Assembly (NCBI GenBank): GCA_031367345.1
Contig: JANLPR010000011.1
Span: 1 to 58,786 of the forward strand
Reading direction: 5' to 3'
Length of the DNA stretch: 58,786 nt
Source of the DNA: JADKIH01 sp031367345
GTDB taxonomy: Bacteria; Bacteroidota; Bacteroidia; AKYH767-A; 2013-40CM-41-45
The position numbers and the translations under genes were made by a program. Shown in pieces: positions 16,996 to 25,976 of this stretch; positions within the stretch are counted from its first letter, which is position 1; every line of letters begins with the position of its first letter. The notes under the pieces were generated by a model. That model was not told the DNA's origin. It made no database searches and was given only the letters and a program-made list of their open reading frames with translations.

Positions 16996-17994
16996 ATGAA
17001 AACAAAACAAATTATTTTGGTATCTAGGCCAAAGGGGCTACCGACCATAGAAAATTTCAAAATGGAAGAAGTTGAATTGCCTGTTATTGGAGAGGGAAAA
17101 GTATTATTAGAAGGGATGTATTATTCTGTTGACCCATATATGCGAGGGCGGATGAATGATGTTAAATCTTATGTTCCACCATTCGAAATAGAACAGCCGC
17201 TAAGTGGTGGAGTTGTTGCTAAAGTAATTGAAAGTAAATCGAACAATTTTAAAAGTGGCGATATCATAACCGGAAATTTGCCTTGGCAGAAACAAATAAT
17301 TGCACATGAAAAAGAAATTCGGAAGATAGATACCGCAATTGCTCCGGCAAGTTACTATCTCGGTATATTAGGTATGACAGGGCTTACAGCATATTTTGGG
17401 TTAATGCACATTGGTAAGCCAAAGGCAGGTGAAACGGTTGTAGTGTCTGGCGCTGCCGGTGCAGTTGGTACTGTAGTGGGACAAATTGCTGCCATTCACG
17501 GCTGCCATGTAGTAGGAATTGCCGGCTCCGATGAAAAAATAAATCTGATTAAAGAAGGATTTGGTTTTAATGAAGGAGTCAACTATAAAACAACGCTCAA
17601 TATGAAAAAAGCAATCGCTGACGTTTGTCCCAACGGTGTGGATATTTACTACGACAATGTAGGCGGCGAAATTTCAGATGCAGTGATAAGCAATATTAAC
17701 TTTCACGCAAGGATAGCTTTATGCGGACAGATTTCATTATACAACAGTACAGAAATCCCAATGGGCCCGAGACTTCAGCCCATGTTATTAACAAAAAGTG
17801 TATTAATGCAGGGATTTATAGTGGGCAATTTTCAATCTGAATTTCCAGAAGCTATTGTACAATTGGCAACATGGGTAAAAGAAGGCAAGTTAAAATCTAA
17901 AGAAACAATAGAACATGGTTTCGAAAAATTGCCGGAAGCTTTACTTGGTTTATTTAACGGAGATAATACTGGAAAGATGATAGTGAAGGCATAG
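16996..17994 (+). CDS. NADPH-dependent MDR-family oxidoreductase (curcumin/enone reductase-like)
   Basis: 332 aa, the normal size for zinc-independent medium-chain reductases of the leukotriene B4 dehydrogenase/CurA type. Landmarks are VDPYMRGRMND near the N-terminus, LSGGVVAKVIES, LGMTGLTAYFGL, the nucleotide-binding loop VVVSGAAGAVGTVVGQIA (about residue 150), VDIYYDNVGGEI, and a C-terminal GKMIVKA. It reduces the double bond of alpha,beta-unsaturated carbonyls using NADPH, which detoxifies reactive enones. The catalytic zinc ligands of alcohol dehydrogenases are absent, as expected. A weaker copy of the regulon promoter lies upstream at 16,787. Confidence 0.9.
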   Translation: MKTKQIILVSRPKGLPTIENFKMEEVELPVIGEGKVLLEGMYYSVDPYMRGRMNDVKSYVPPFEIEQPLSGGVVAKVIESKSNNFKSGDIITGNLPWQKQIIAHEKEIRKIDTAIAPASYYLGILGMTGLTAYFGLMHIGKPKAGETVVVSGAAGAVGTVVGQIAAIHGCHVVGIAGSDEKINLIKEGFGFNEGVNYKTTLNMKKAIADVCPNGVDIYYDNVGGEISDAVISNINFHARIALCGQISLYNSTEIPMGPRLQPMLLTKSVLMQGFIVGNFQSEFPEAIVQLATWVKEGKLKSKETIEHGFEKLPEALLGLFNGDNTGKMIVKA

Positions 17995-18041
17995 TGGATT
18001 ACGATTATCAAAAGTGTAAATTAATTTTGACTAATAATTGA

Positions 18042-18441
18042 ATGAACACCATAAAAAAATACGCGTCAATATGGATCGTGCTAGTGTACGTGTGATGGAG
18101 TTTACTAATACTATCATTACACATATTGTAATCTCTGATTCCACGTATGAAGAAAAAGAAAATACTTTACAGAATGGTGAAAGCTGGATGCACAACAAAG
18201 AGCAGCAATTACAAACGCTTTACTAAAAAAATTAGGCAACTCCATTAAAAATTATGACAACGTTTTTTTGTTGGGCCTCACGAATGCCAAAGTTGAGCTG
18301 TTAAATATTTAAAAATCGGTTATTTACTTTGATAAAATTAATATCGAAACGATGCAGGTAGAAAAAATGACCGAAACCCAAGTGCATGACTTTGTGAATG
18401 CTATTTTTCAATGCGCTGATGGGAATGCTTATGCAACATGA
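18042..18441 (+). pseudogene. Frameshifted paralogue of the 27,484 gene
   Basis: Pieces in different frames line up with the intact 125-aa protein at 27,484: KKYASIW from ATG 18,042, then MDRASVRVMEF in another frame, SWMHNKEQQLQTLY, then NSIKNYDNVFLLGLTNAKVELLNI, and finally a segment with MTETQVHDFVNAIF ending at TGA 18,441. At least three frame changes or stops break it, and the tail beyond NAIF differs. No protein is expected. A possible cause is duplication followed by decay. Confidence 0.7.
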
Positions 18442-18774
18442 AATTAAAAAAACGGGAATACTAATTAACCTACGATTGACAGCTACTTCAAATAAATAAG
18501 TTGCCAATTGTAAAAGGCTGCTGTCGTTGTTGAAAGCAATCCAAGCTCGATAGAAAATGGACAAGGAATTGCGATAGCTCAATGCAACGTAAGTATGTTT
18601 GTTATCAGAAGGATTTACTAGGATTAGTTTTTCGATTACGAATATGTATGTTTAATTCAGCGAAGTTGACGGCAACAGGGATGGAAAGAGCGAAAAACGA
18701 TTTAGTATAAGAATTCGCCTAGAAGGAATGAAGCGCACTGCTATCACTAGCCAAGAAAATTTGTGCGTGCAAAT
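18442..18774. other. Intergenic, possible coding scrap
   Basis: No intact gene. A stretch near 18,520-18,620 reads AAVVVESNPSSIENGQGIAI with coding character but no start, so it may be a remnant. The downstream end leads into promoter site 4. Confidence 0.25.
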
Positions 18775-18840
18775 ATGTGAATTATGTAACTATTTTAGGT
18801 AGTTATATAAACCGTTTTAATTTACGAATAACTAACTTTG
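18775..18840 (+). promoter_or_regulatory. AraC-type direct-repeat promoter, site 4
   Basis: First half-site ATGTGAATTATGTAAC (18,775-18,790); second ATATAAA (18,805-18,811), offset 21 bp. The -7 box TAACTTTG (18,833-18,840) matches TAnnTTTG exactly and begins 22 nt after the second half-site. It drives the polyketide synthase operon that starts at 18,869. Confidence 0.7.
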
Positions 18841-18868
18841 TTAAATATTTTAAAACACTTGTTAGAGA

Positions 18869-19933
18869 ATGCCATCATTATCTGCTATATCAAAAATAGA
18901 TTTTCCATTTCGTATCGAGCAAGAGCTTGTGAAAAAATGTGCGCTAGAATTATTTGAACCTTCTTTTCCACAAATAAAAAAAATGATGAGCGCATTTGAC
19001 AATACAGAAATTAAAACTAGAAATTTTTGTAAACCAATTGAATATTACTCAAGTAACCATAGTTTTCAGGAGCAAAATGAGGATTACATTCGTATCTCTC
19101 TAGAATATTCTGTAAAAGCAATACAAGAGAGCATAGATAAAGCCCAAATAAAAAAAGAAGATATAACCGATATTATTTTTCTCTCTACAACAGGGCTTGC
19201 AACACCAAGTTTAGATGCACTCATAATTAATAAAATGAAACTGAATGAGAACATCAGTCGCATGTCCATTTTTGGTTTGGGGTGTGCAGGCGGAGTGGCA
19301 GGTTTTGCAAAAGCAAGTACTATAGCAAAGGCGAATCCTGATGCTGTGGTGTTGCTAGTTGCGGTTGAATTGTGTTCGCTTACATTTTTAAAAAATGATT
19401 TTAGTAAAAGCAATTTCATTGGTTCAAGTTTATTTGCTGATGGCGTTGCAGCTTTGATTATTAAGGGAGATAACCATGTTAACAAAACAGAAAATGAAAT
19501 TTTATTTGTTGGAGCGCAAAGCAAGTTTTACTACGATTCGCTAGATGTGATGGGTTGGGAGTTTTTAGATAAAGGTTTTAAAGTTTTGTTTTCACAAAAC
19601 ATTCCTAATATCATTTCGCAAAACATTTATAAGGATGTTTTTTATTTTTTAGAAAAACATCAGTTGACCTTATCAGACATTAAAAATTTTATTTTTCATC
19701 CAGGAGGTAAAAAAATATTGACAGCGTATAATGAATCGTTAAAAGTGGAAGGAGATTTTCTTAAAAATACAAGAGAGGTAATGAACGATTATGGAAACAT
19801 GAGTAGCACAACTGTTTTGTATGTGCTTGAACGATTTATTACAGACGGGTTTAAAAACGGATTCGGATTAATGGTCTCAATGGGGCCAGGTTTTTCGTGC
19901 GAGATGGTATTACTTAAAATGAAAAATAATTAA
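18869..19933 (+). CDS. Type III polyketide synthase (chalcone/stilbene synthase family)
   Basis: 354 aa, full length. The catalytic triad is visible: Cys139 in FGLGCAGGVAG, His277 in FHPGGKK, and Asn310 in YGNMSS. The C-terminal MGPGFSCEMVLL matches the family's GFGPG segment. The enzyme extends an acyl-CoA starter with malonyl-CoA to make a small polyketide such as an alkylresorcinol or alkylpyrone. It is the first gene of a tight four-gene operon, 1 bp before an ICMT-like methyltransferase, an order that recalls bacterial phenolic-lipid operons (srsAB type). Product identity is inferred. The operon has regulon promoter site 4. Confidence 0.93.
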   Translation: MPSLSAISKIDFPFRIEQELVKKCALELFEPSFPQIKKMMSAFDNTEIKTRNFCKPIEYYSSNHSFQEQNEDYIRISLEYSVKAIQESIDKAQIKKEDITDIIFLSTTGLATPSLDALIINKMKLNENISRMSIFGLGCAGGVAGFAKASTIAKANPDAVVLLVAVELCSLTFLKNDFSKSNFIGSSLFADGVAALIIKGDNHVNKTENEILFVGAQSKFYYDSLDVMGWEFLDKGFKVLFSQNIPNIISQNIYKDVFYFLEKHQLTLSDIKNFIFHPGGKKILTAYNESLKVEGDFLKNTREVMNDYGNMSSTTVLYVLERFITDGFKNGFGLMVSMGPGFSCEMVLLKMKNN

Positions 19934-19934
19934 A

Positions 19935-20426
19935 ATGATTTTCATACTCTTTATTTCGTTTGTCATTCTGCTTCGAATTGGAGAACTATTTCTTTCAAAA
20001 AAAAATGAGAGGTGGTTGTTAAAAAATGGCGCTGTGGAATATGGGGAAAAGCATTACCCTCTTATTATTGTGCTTCATAGTTTATTTTTTATTTCTCTAA
20101 TTATTGAATATTCAAGGCAACAGGCCCCTTCATTCAGTTTGTTAATTCTACTATTTTATTTTGCAATTCTTACATTAAAAGTATGGATTATTTCATCGCT
20201 TGGTAAATTCTGGAACACAAAAATATATCGTATCAAAAATACTCCATTGATCAAAGCTGGCCCTTACAAATATTTAAAACATCCCAATTATATAGTTGTT
20301 GTTGCGGAAATTGCGACAATTCCTCTAATATTTAATTTGTATTACACCGCAGTAATATTTTCACTACTAAATGCAATAATTTTGACTTTAAGAATTAAAG
20401 AAGAGAACATAGCGTTACAAATATAA
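19935..20426 (+). CDS. ICMT-family membrane methyltransferase
   Basis: 163 aa with about four to five hydrophobic helices (FILFISFVILLRIGELFL, LIIVLHSLFFISLII, FSLLILLFYFAILTL, a C-terminal pair around LYYTAVIFSLLNAIILTL). The isoprenylcysteine carboxyl methyltransferase signature is present: SSLGKFWNTKIYRIKN then LIKAGPYKYLKHPNYIVVVAEI, where GPYKYLKHPNY is the SAM-binding RHPNY-type motif. Next to a type III PKS, members of this family O-methylate the polyketide head group. The start is 1 bp after the synthase stop. Confidence 0.88.
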   Translation: MIFILFISFVILLRIGELFLSKKNERWLLKNGAVEYGEKHYPLIIVLHSLFFISLIIEYSRQQAPSFSLLILLFYFAILTLKVWIISSLGKFWNTKIYRIKNTPLIKAGPYKYLKHPNYIVVVAEIATIPLIFNLYYTAVIFSLLNAIILTLRIKEENIALQI

Positions 20427-20431
20427 AAATC

Positions 20432-21100
20432 ATGAAGCATATTGTAAAAATAAAGTCTATTGAAAACGTAACACATGATGTGTTGCGGGTAGTAACTGAA
20501 AAACCTACTGACTACAACTTCAAACCAGGTCAGGCGACAGACGTTTCCATAAATAAAAATGGTTGGAAAGACAAGAGAAGCCCCTTCACTTTTACTTGTC
20601 TGCCGGAGGATGATTACCTTGAGTTTACAATAAAAACATATCCATCGCATAAAAATGTGACAAATGAATTACTTCATCTAAAAACGAACGATGAGTTAAT
20701 ATTGCATGATGTGTTTGGTGCGATCAGCTATAAAGGCGAGGGTGTATTCATAGCCGGAGGTGCAGGCGTTACACCGTTTATCTCCATATTAAGGGATCTT
20801 GAGAGGAGAAAAGAGATTGGTCAAAATAAGCTCATATTTGCCAATAAAAAAAAGAGAGATATTATACTTGATGAGGAGTTTAAAGAAATATTAGGTAATA
20901 ATTTCATAAATATTTTATCGGATGAAAAAATGGAGGGATATCCAAACGGACAAATAACTAAAGATTTTATTAATGCTAACATTGGAGGAATAGATAAACT
21001 GTTTTATCTCTGCGGGCCACCGCCGATGATGGAAGCAATCGAAAAACAATTAGCCGAATTACATGTGGATATAAAATCAATTGTCAAAGAAGCTTTTTAA
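20432..21100 (+). CDS. Flavodoxin/ferredoxin reductase-like FAD-binding protein
   Basis: 222 aa. The FAD-binding barrel has FKPGQATDVSINKNGWKDKRSPFTFT (residues about 31-55). The NAD(P) domain has GGAGVTPFISILRDLE (about 108) and ends in YLCGPPPMMEAIEKQL (about 190). There is no iron-sulfur or haem domain, so it passes electrons to a separate partner. In this operon it could serve a hydroxylation or reduction step on the polyketide, or reduce and release iron from the neighbouring ferritin. Both are inference. Confidence 0.88.
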   Translation: MKHIVKIKSIENVTHDVLRVVTEKPTDYNFKPGQATDVSINKNGWKDKRSPFTFTCLPEDDYLEFTIKTYPSHKNVTNELLHLKTNDELILHDVFGAISYKGEGVFIAGGAGVTPFISILRDLERRKEIGQNKLIFANKKKRDIILDEEFKEILGNNFINILSDEKMEGYPNGQITKDFINANIGGIDKLFYLCGPPPMMEAIEKQLAELHVDIKSIVKEAF

Positions 21101-21125
21101 ATATAAAATTTAATATAAAGATCAA

Positions 21126-21677
21126 ATGAATACTAACAGACTTTCAAAAACTATTTCAGCAGCGCTGAATGCGCAAATGACAAAAGAAGCATATGCTTCT
21201 CAAATTTATTTGTCTTATGCAGCTTGGGCTGCAGGTGAAGGGTTCGGCGGTATAGCCAATTTTCTTTTCAGGCATGCGCATGAAGAACGCAACCACATGA
21301 TGAAAATATTGGAATACATTTTAAAAAGAGGGGCAGAGGTAAAAGTGATAGCTGTTCCCGCACCTCCTGGAAATCCGAAAAGTATAAACAACTGTTTTGA
21401 AAAAATATTTGATCACGAAGTGGATAATACAAAGGCCATTTATAAGGTGGTGAAATTGAGTCATGATGAGGAAGATTGGGCAACATGGAATTTTTTACAA
21501 TGGTTTGTAAAAGAACAAGTGGAGGAAGAAACACTTGCTATGAATTTATTGGATAAAATGAAAATAGCAGGGGGTGAGAAAATGAGTAGTAATGCTTTAT
21601 ATTCATTTGACAGAGATATTGAGAAATTATCTGGAGAAGTGAAACCGGCAGAAGATGTAACAACAGAGAGCCCGTGA
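21126..21677 (+). CDS. ftnA: Ferritin (non-haem, iron storage)
   Basis: 183 aa four-helix ferritin. Candidate diiron ligands are in helix A (MTKEAYASQIYLSYAAWA), in helix B (HAHEERNHMMKI), and in the later helices (DHEVDNTKAIYKV; WFVKEQVEEETLAMNLLDKM). A C-terminal extension (GEVKPAEDVTTESP) is Pro/Glu/Thr-rich. It oxidises Fe(II) and stores it, limiting Fenton damage. It lies 25 bp after the reductase and is expected to share the operon's regulon promoter. Pairing with a polyketide operon is unusual and worth noting. Confidence 0.92.
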   Translation: MNTNRLSKTISAALNAQMTKEAYASQIYLSYAAWAAGEGFGGIANFLFRHAHEERNHMMKILEYILKRGAEVKVIAVPAPPGNPKSINNCFEKIFDHEVDNTKAIYKVVKLSHDEEDWATWNFLQWFVKEQVEEETLAMNLLDKMKIAGGEKMSSNALYSFDRDIEKLSGEVKPAEDVTTESP

Positions 21678-22225
21678 GTTTTTATTCGAAATGTTTTAGA
21701 ATACTATCAGAAAAAATATTATTGCAGAAAGTAGAGGATAAACAATGCTGGAGCGGAAAACTTTATTACACCTCAACTTATTGATAGTTCTAAATTTTAC
21801 AATTTCATTTTTTCTATTGACCTAAACAATGTTGGTAATTACGATATTATTTGGTCAGCTTTTAGCAATGTGTTTGGAGGGTCAAAGTAATTAGGACGGA
21901 TAAAGAACATTCATATTTTAACCTAAGGTTCCGAATTTTATTCAGACGGATCGGAACCTATGTATCCAAATCTTTTGAAAGACCTTGTCGAGATTGTTAC
22001 AAATAGCAAAAACGTTTTCGTGTCTGTTTATTCTTTTTATTCAATCTTTGGAATGGCAATGGCAGACAACCTTCCAATCGCCAATTAAGTAACATTACAT
22101 ACCGGCGATTGGACTAATGGTATTTGTATTATCTGCCTTCATCTGAGTAAGAATGTAGATTATTATAAAATGGTTAAACAATAGTACTTGGCAAAAACTT
22201 AACACCTGAACACTACCATCCAAAA
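21678..22225. other. Intergenic with gene scraps and a strong inverted repeat
   Basis: Contains AGGTTCCGA (21,934-21,942) / TCGGAACCT (21,951-21,959), a perfect 9-bp inverted repeat with a short loop and no T-tract. A start-less frame at about 21,745-21,889 (ENFITPQLIDSSKFYNFIF...) and a 42-codon frame from ATG 21,960 to 22,088 (MYPNLLKDLVEIVTNSKNVF...) have coding character and may be halves of one decayed gene interrupted at the inverted repeat. I do not recognise it. Confidence 0.3.
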
Positions 22226-22292
22226 AAAGTCCTATCTTCGAATCACGAGTACGGCATGCTAGGTAGGAAAAGGAAACGTTATGCAAAAGCTG
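22226..22292. repeat. Cassette-boundary repeat, left copy
   Basis: GTCCTATCTTCGA, then ACTCGTAC-region variation, then GGCATGCTAGGTAGGAAAAGG and AAACGTTA. About 60 bp of near-identity recurs at 23,318-23,371. The two copies flank the secreted protein gene at 22,328. The AAACGTTA end matches other boundaries in this window. Confidence 0.6.
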
Positions 22293-22327
22293 TAGAAATT
22301 CAAACGTAGAAAAACAAGTATAGAACT

Positions 22328-23227
22328 TTGAAAACTTTGAAAATATATTTGGGAATATTTATTTTGATTTTTTGTTTTTCAGAAATCAAAAGCAAAGGTG
22401 CTACGGTCAATATTCGTGTGTTTATTGAAGGGTTTTATCTTGGTTCTGGAACCATGACGGCTGTGGTCGATCCAATCGGACAACCATTCATTTGCGATTC
22501 CATTACTGTTAGATTATTGGATACTGTCCCGAATTACGTTCAAATGGATTCATCAAAATCTGTAATTTCAACTACCGGATTTGGTAGCTTTTATTTTCCA
22601 AACATAACCATGGGTAGAAGCTATTATATTCAAGTAGTGCATAGGAATTCACTAACAATATTTAGTAAATATCCGGTTTATATAAATGACACTTCACTGT
22701 TCTATGACTTTACCAGACTCCCACTTCAACTTTGCAATACAGCTAAAGATTCAGGCGATGGCTTTGCATTAATGTATTCTGGAGATTTTAATCAGGATGG
22801 ATTTTTTGATGTATATGACTATGTAATATTTGATGCTGCAGTATACAATCATGAAGTCGGCTATTCGTTGGCAGATCTAAACGGTGATCATATTTTAGAT
22901 CAATTAGATTTTTCTATTTATGAATTTAATAATATGTGGGGCTTTTGGGCTGGATTCCCATCAAATTGTGTATCATCGGATATATTATCACCAAAAACAG
23001 AAATTGGCTACATTGAAGTATTTCCAAATCCAGCCAGTTCTAAAATATCATTTCGAACTAACATAGTAATAAATTCTATAGATATAACTGATATGAAAGG
23101 TGAAAAGCTATTAAGTTTTCAGAAAGTAAATAATGGAATCGACATCAGTAATTTATCAGCCGGTATTTTTATTTTAACAATTCATACAGACAAACAGGAT
23201 ATTTATAAACGAATTATCAGGATGTAA
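22328..23227 (+). CDS. Secreted dockerin-like protein with T9SS sorting domain
   Basis: 299 aa. The start is TTG at 22,328, because no ATG precedes the signal peptide (LKIYLGIFILIFCFSEIKSKG). The N-terminal domain (VNIRVFIEGFYLGSGTMTAV) belongs to a family common in Bacteroidota secreted proteins. Residues about 150-200 hold two dockerin type I-like calcium loops, GDFNQDGFFDVYDYVIFD and ADLNGDHILDQLDFSIYE, where alternating Asp/Asn residues would bind Ca. A sorting domain (EVFPNPASSKISF ... YKRIIRM) ends the protein. The ligand is unknown. The gene is framed by direct repeats, like a cassette. Confidence 0.85.
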   Translation: MKTLKIYLGIFILIFCFSEIKSKGATVNIRVFIEGFYLGSGTMTAVVDPIGQPFICDSITVRLLDTVPNYVQMDSSKSVISTTGFGSFYFPNITMGRSYYIQVVHRNSLTIFSKYPVYINDTSLFYDFTRLPLQLCNTAKDSGDGFALMYSGDFNQDGFFDVYDYVIFDAAVYNHEVGYSLADLNGDHILDQLDFSIYEFNNMWGFWAGFPSNCVSSDILSPKTEIGYIEVFPNPASSKISFRTNIVINSIDITDMKGEKLLSFQKVNNGIDISNLSAGIFILTIHTDKQDIYKRIIRM

Positions 23228-23317
23228 GGTGGAAATACGAAATGATTTGAATAGCTTTCTTATAATTTAGCAAGAAGGCTATATGCATAGTACCGATTTG
23301 CAACCAGGAATGGAAAG

Positions 23318-23371
23318 TCCTATCTTCGATTCAAAAGTACGGCATCCTAGGTAGGAAAAGGAAACGTTAGT
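23318..23371. repeat. Cassette-boundary repeat, right copy
   Basis: GTCCTATCTTCGATTC then GTACGGCATCCTAGGTAGG, AAAAGG and AAACGTTA, matching 22,226-22,292. It lies about 90 bp after the dockerin-like gene and 75 bp before the next gene. Confidence 0.6.
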
Positions 23372-23443
23372 TGAAACTGCTAGCCAATCCGATTAAAATG
23401 TGCGCTTACAAGAAACTGATTGCAAGAAATGATCTGACATAAA

Positions 23444-24214
23444 ATGAAACTACAAACAACATTCGTTACAATGTTAATTTCACTTGCAGCTTTCGGGCAC
23501 GACACTTTAAATTCAAAAAATTCAGCAGAGTTTAAGCGCCTTTTGTTCGGAGTAAATATTTCTCCTGACTATTGTTATCGTACTTTGAAAGGCGATGATA
23601 GGAGTTCATCAATTGCACTGATAATTGACATGCAGAATAAAAATGAAGAACCAAAGATTGGTTACACAGCAGGATTAAATTTATGCTACAACAAATCCAA
23701 ACACTTGGGAATTGAATTGGGAGTGCAGTATTCAAATAAAGGCTACGCTTCAAAGAAAAGCGACTTAACTTTCGGTGACATTATTGATCCGCGATTCGGT
23801 TTTGTTTATAGTACCAACAGTTCGTCGCCACCAACCAAAGCAAAATATTTTTACAATCATATTTATATTGATATTCCTGTAAGGGCGATTTTTAGTTTTG
23901 GAGAAAAGAGAATTCATTTTATTACGAGCATTGGAGTTGCAACAAATATTCTTCTCAAAGCCACCACTACAAGTGTTTTGGAATATGAGAATGGCGATAC
24001 CAAACAAGAAACTCACGACCAGCGCTACAATTTTAATTCACTTAATATTTCTCCAACAGTTAGTGTTGGTATAGATTATAAGATAAGCAACAAAATAAAT
24101 TTGAGAGCAGAACCAACCTTCCGATATGGTATGTTAAAAATAATTGATGCACCAATTAGTGCATATCTTTGGAGTGGCGGATTAAATTTAACTTGTTATT
24201 ATGTATTGAAGTAA
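23444..24214 (+). CDS. Outer-membrane beta-barrel protein (PorT/OmpW-like)
   Basis: 256 aa with an N-terminal signal (LQTTFVTMLISLAAFG). Alternating amphipathic strands follow: LLFGVNISPDYCYRTL, KIGYTAGLNLCYNKSKHLGIELGVQYSNKGYASKKSD, YIDIPVRAIFSFGEKRIHFITSIGVATNILLKA, ISPTVSVGIDYKISNKINLRAEPTFRYGML, and a last strand SGGLNLTCYYVLK. The YNHIYIDIPV and LGIELGVQYSNKG phrases match the family of small Bacteroidota barrel proteins. The final residue is Lys rather than aromatic. Role (porin-like or structural) is unknown; no operon partners. Confidence 0.8.
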   Translation: MKLQTTFVTMLISLAAFGHDTLNSKNSAEFKRLLFGVNISPDYCYRTLKGDDRSSSIALIIDMQNKNEEPKIGYTAGLNLCYNKSKHLGIELGVQYSNKGYASKKSDLTFGDIIDPRFGFVYSTNSSSPPTKAKYFYNHIYIDIPVRAIFSFGEKRIHFITSIGVATNILLKATTTSVLEYENGDTKQETHDQRYNFNSLNISPTVSVGIDYKISNKINLRAEPTFRYGMLKIIDAPISAYLWSGGLNLTCYYVLK

Positions 24215-24372
24215 TTGGTTAAGGAAGGGATGAATTATTAATAAAGCAAAGTGCGAACTTAAAGCTGCAACTTGTCCTTAAAAAAGATACAGTTTAAATA
24301 ATTAAACTTACTTTTTGTTTTACCTTAAAAATCTATTGGCCCTTACTAGTCATTTGTATTTATATAATTTAA

Positions 24373-24795
24373 ATGAACATAAAAGAACAAATCAAAGAAT
24401 ATATTTTTAGTCAAACTGAAGCAAAACGCAGCGACATGCAAGCGTTACACCACATCATTCTGAAAATAATGCCTGCATGTAAATTATGGTTCTTGGATGG
24501 AAAAAATAGTGAGAATAAAATTGTTTCAAATCCTAATATTGGATATGGAATTCAAACTCTAAAATATGCCGATGGAAAAACCAGGGAGTTTTATCAAATT
24601 GGTATAAGTGCAAACAAAACCGGAATCTCTGTCTATATTCTTGGTAAGACTGATAAGACATACTTAGCTAAAGCGTACGGAAAAAAAATTGGGAAGGCGA
24701 GTGTGACCGGGTATTGTATAAAATTCAAAGCACTAAAAGATATAGACATTGAAGTACTTGAATCGGCAATACGATATGGGGCTGAGAGTACTTAA
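24373..24795 (+). CDS. DUF1801 family protein
   Basis: 140 aa, soluble. It shows the DUF1801 (YdhG-like) pattern: EAKRSDMQALHHIILKIMP early, CKLWFLDGKNSENKIVSNPNIGYGIQTLKYADGKTREFYQIGISANKTGISVYI in the middle, and GKASVTGYCIKFKALKDIDIEVLESAIRYG at the end. The family adopts a small alpha/beta fold of unknown function. Nothing in the surroundings shows a role. Confidence 0.8.
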   Translation: MNIKEQIKEYIFSQTEAKRSDMQALHHIILKIMPACKLWFLDGKNSENKIVSNPNIGYGIQTLKYADGKTREFYQIGISANKTGISVYILGKTDKTYLAKAYGKKIGKASVTGYCIKFKALKDIDIEVLESAIRYGAEST

Positions 24796-25223
24796 AGGTA
24801 AGTGTAATAAATAAAATAATAGAAAGCACCGATCTAGGGGCTATTTCTTTAGGAACAAAAATTGGAGTAACTGCATTGCTGGAAATGTTTAAAAAATAAT
24901 TAACCATACCTTGTTACCTTAAATCGAAAAAACAATAACTATAATTCTTTCAAATAACCGTTAATTCCAACTTCAAATTGACGAACCTCTGCCGTGAAGT
25001 ATAGTTGTTGATAAGGTACAGATTTAAAGGAACGAAAAAACAAAACAGACAATAAACGGACATTGTTCAATAATCAAAGAATTGATCGACTAATAAACAT
25101 TCCGATAACAATTCGGAGTGCTTCTAATCATTGCTTATTTTTATTCTTTAATTCTCAATGTGTTTTGCAATATGATAGGATGATATCTACCTTCAAATCT
25201 AATTACAAAAAATAGACATACAT
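24796..25223. other. Intergenic with a short gene remnant
   Basis: A start-less frame at about 24,787-24,898 ends NKIIESTDLGAISLGTKIG then VTALLEMFKK and a stop. It looks like the C-terminus of a lost gene. The rest is AT-rich with no support for a gene; the promoter for 25,224 should lie here. Confidence 0.3.
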
Positions 25224-25976
25224 ATGGAAGTACATCACCATCCCAACTTGAATCATAAACCAAAAAAATGGAAGGAATACTTCCTTGAATTCTTAATGAT
25301 TTTTCTTGCGGTCACAATGGGATTTATTGCAGAGAACATCAGGGAGAGTATTTCTAATAGTGAAAACGAAAAGGTTTATATGGAATCCTTGGTGCAGGAC
25401 ATCAAAGATGACATTATAAATATAAACACCCAACAAAGTATTTTTGATAAAAGGATTATTTTGTTAGATAGTCTGATATCAATGTTGAATGCAAGAACAA
25501 TTACATCTAATACAAGCGATCTATACTATTATGCTAGGTTGGCAACTAAGAGTGATGCGTTTTTAGGTAATACACGTACGTTTGAACAGATAAAGAATAC
25601 GGGGGGATTTAGATTTATAAAAAACAATAAAATATCTGAATCAATTATGTCTTACTATTCAATTCTAGATCGGATAAAGCAACTCGAATTTGCTGGAGGG
25701 GAAGATGGAGAAATGAACGAATACAGAAAAATTGCAGTGGAGATTTTTGATGCTAATGTTTTTAATCGGATAAATTCTTCCAGCATGAATCTTGTAACAA
25801 GGCCGGTTTATAACCCACCTTTGCGTACAAGCGATATAAAAAAATTAGGAGACCTAGCAGGTTGGGTTCACTATATTAAAAATACTAGGATTGGTATATA
25901 TCAATATAAAGGAGACCTTCTAAAAAAGGGAGAAACGTTAATCCAACAAATCCAGAAGGAATATCATATTGATTAA
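25224..25976 (+). CDS. DUF6090-like single-pass membrane protein
   Basis: 250 aa. A His-rich N-terminus (EVHHHPNLNHKPKKWKEY) precedes one transmembrane helix (FLEFLMIFLAVTMGFIAEN, about residues 22-40). The long helical domain outside includes YMESLVQDIKDDIININTQ and FEQIKNTGGFRFIKNNKIS. This arrangement, KKWKEYFLEFLMIFLAVTMGF followed by ENIRE and the SLVQDI segment, is characteristic of a large Bacteroidota family. Function is unknown. It is a monocistronic gene. Confidence 0.8.
   Translation: MEVHHHPNLNHKPKKWKEYFLEFLMIFLAVTMGFIAENIRESISNSENEKVYMESLVQDIKDDIININTQQSIFDKRIILLDSLISMLNARTITSNTSDLYYYARLATKSDAFLGNTRTFEQIKNTGGFRFIKNNKISESIMSYYSILDRIKQLEFAGGEDGEMNEYRKIAVEIFDANVFNRINSSSMNLVTRPVYNPPLRTSDIKKLGDLAGWVHYIKNTRIGIYQYKGDLLKKGETLIQQIQKEYHID

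Noticed and set aside
18301..18582. Minus-strand frame of 93 codons
   Set aside because: It is antisense to a decayed paralogue whose plus-strand fragments align with an intact protein.
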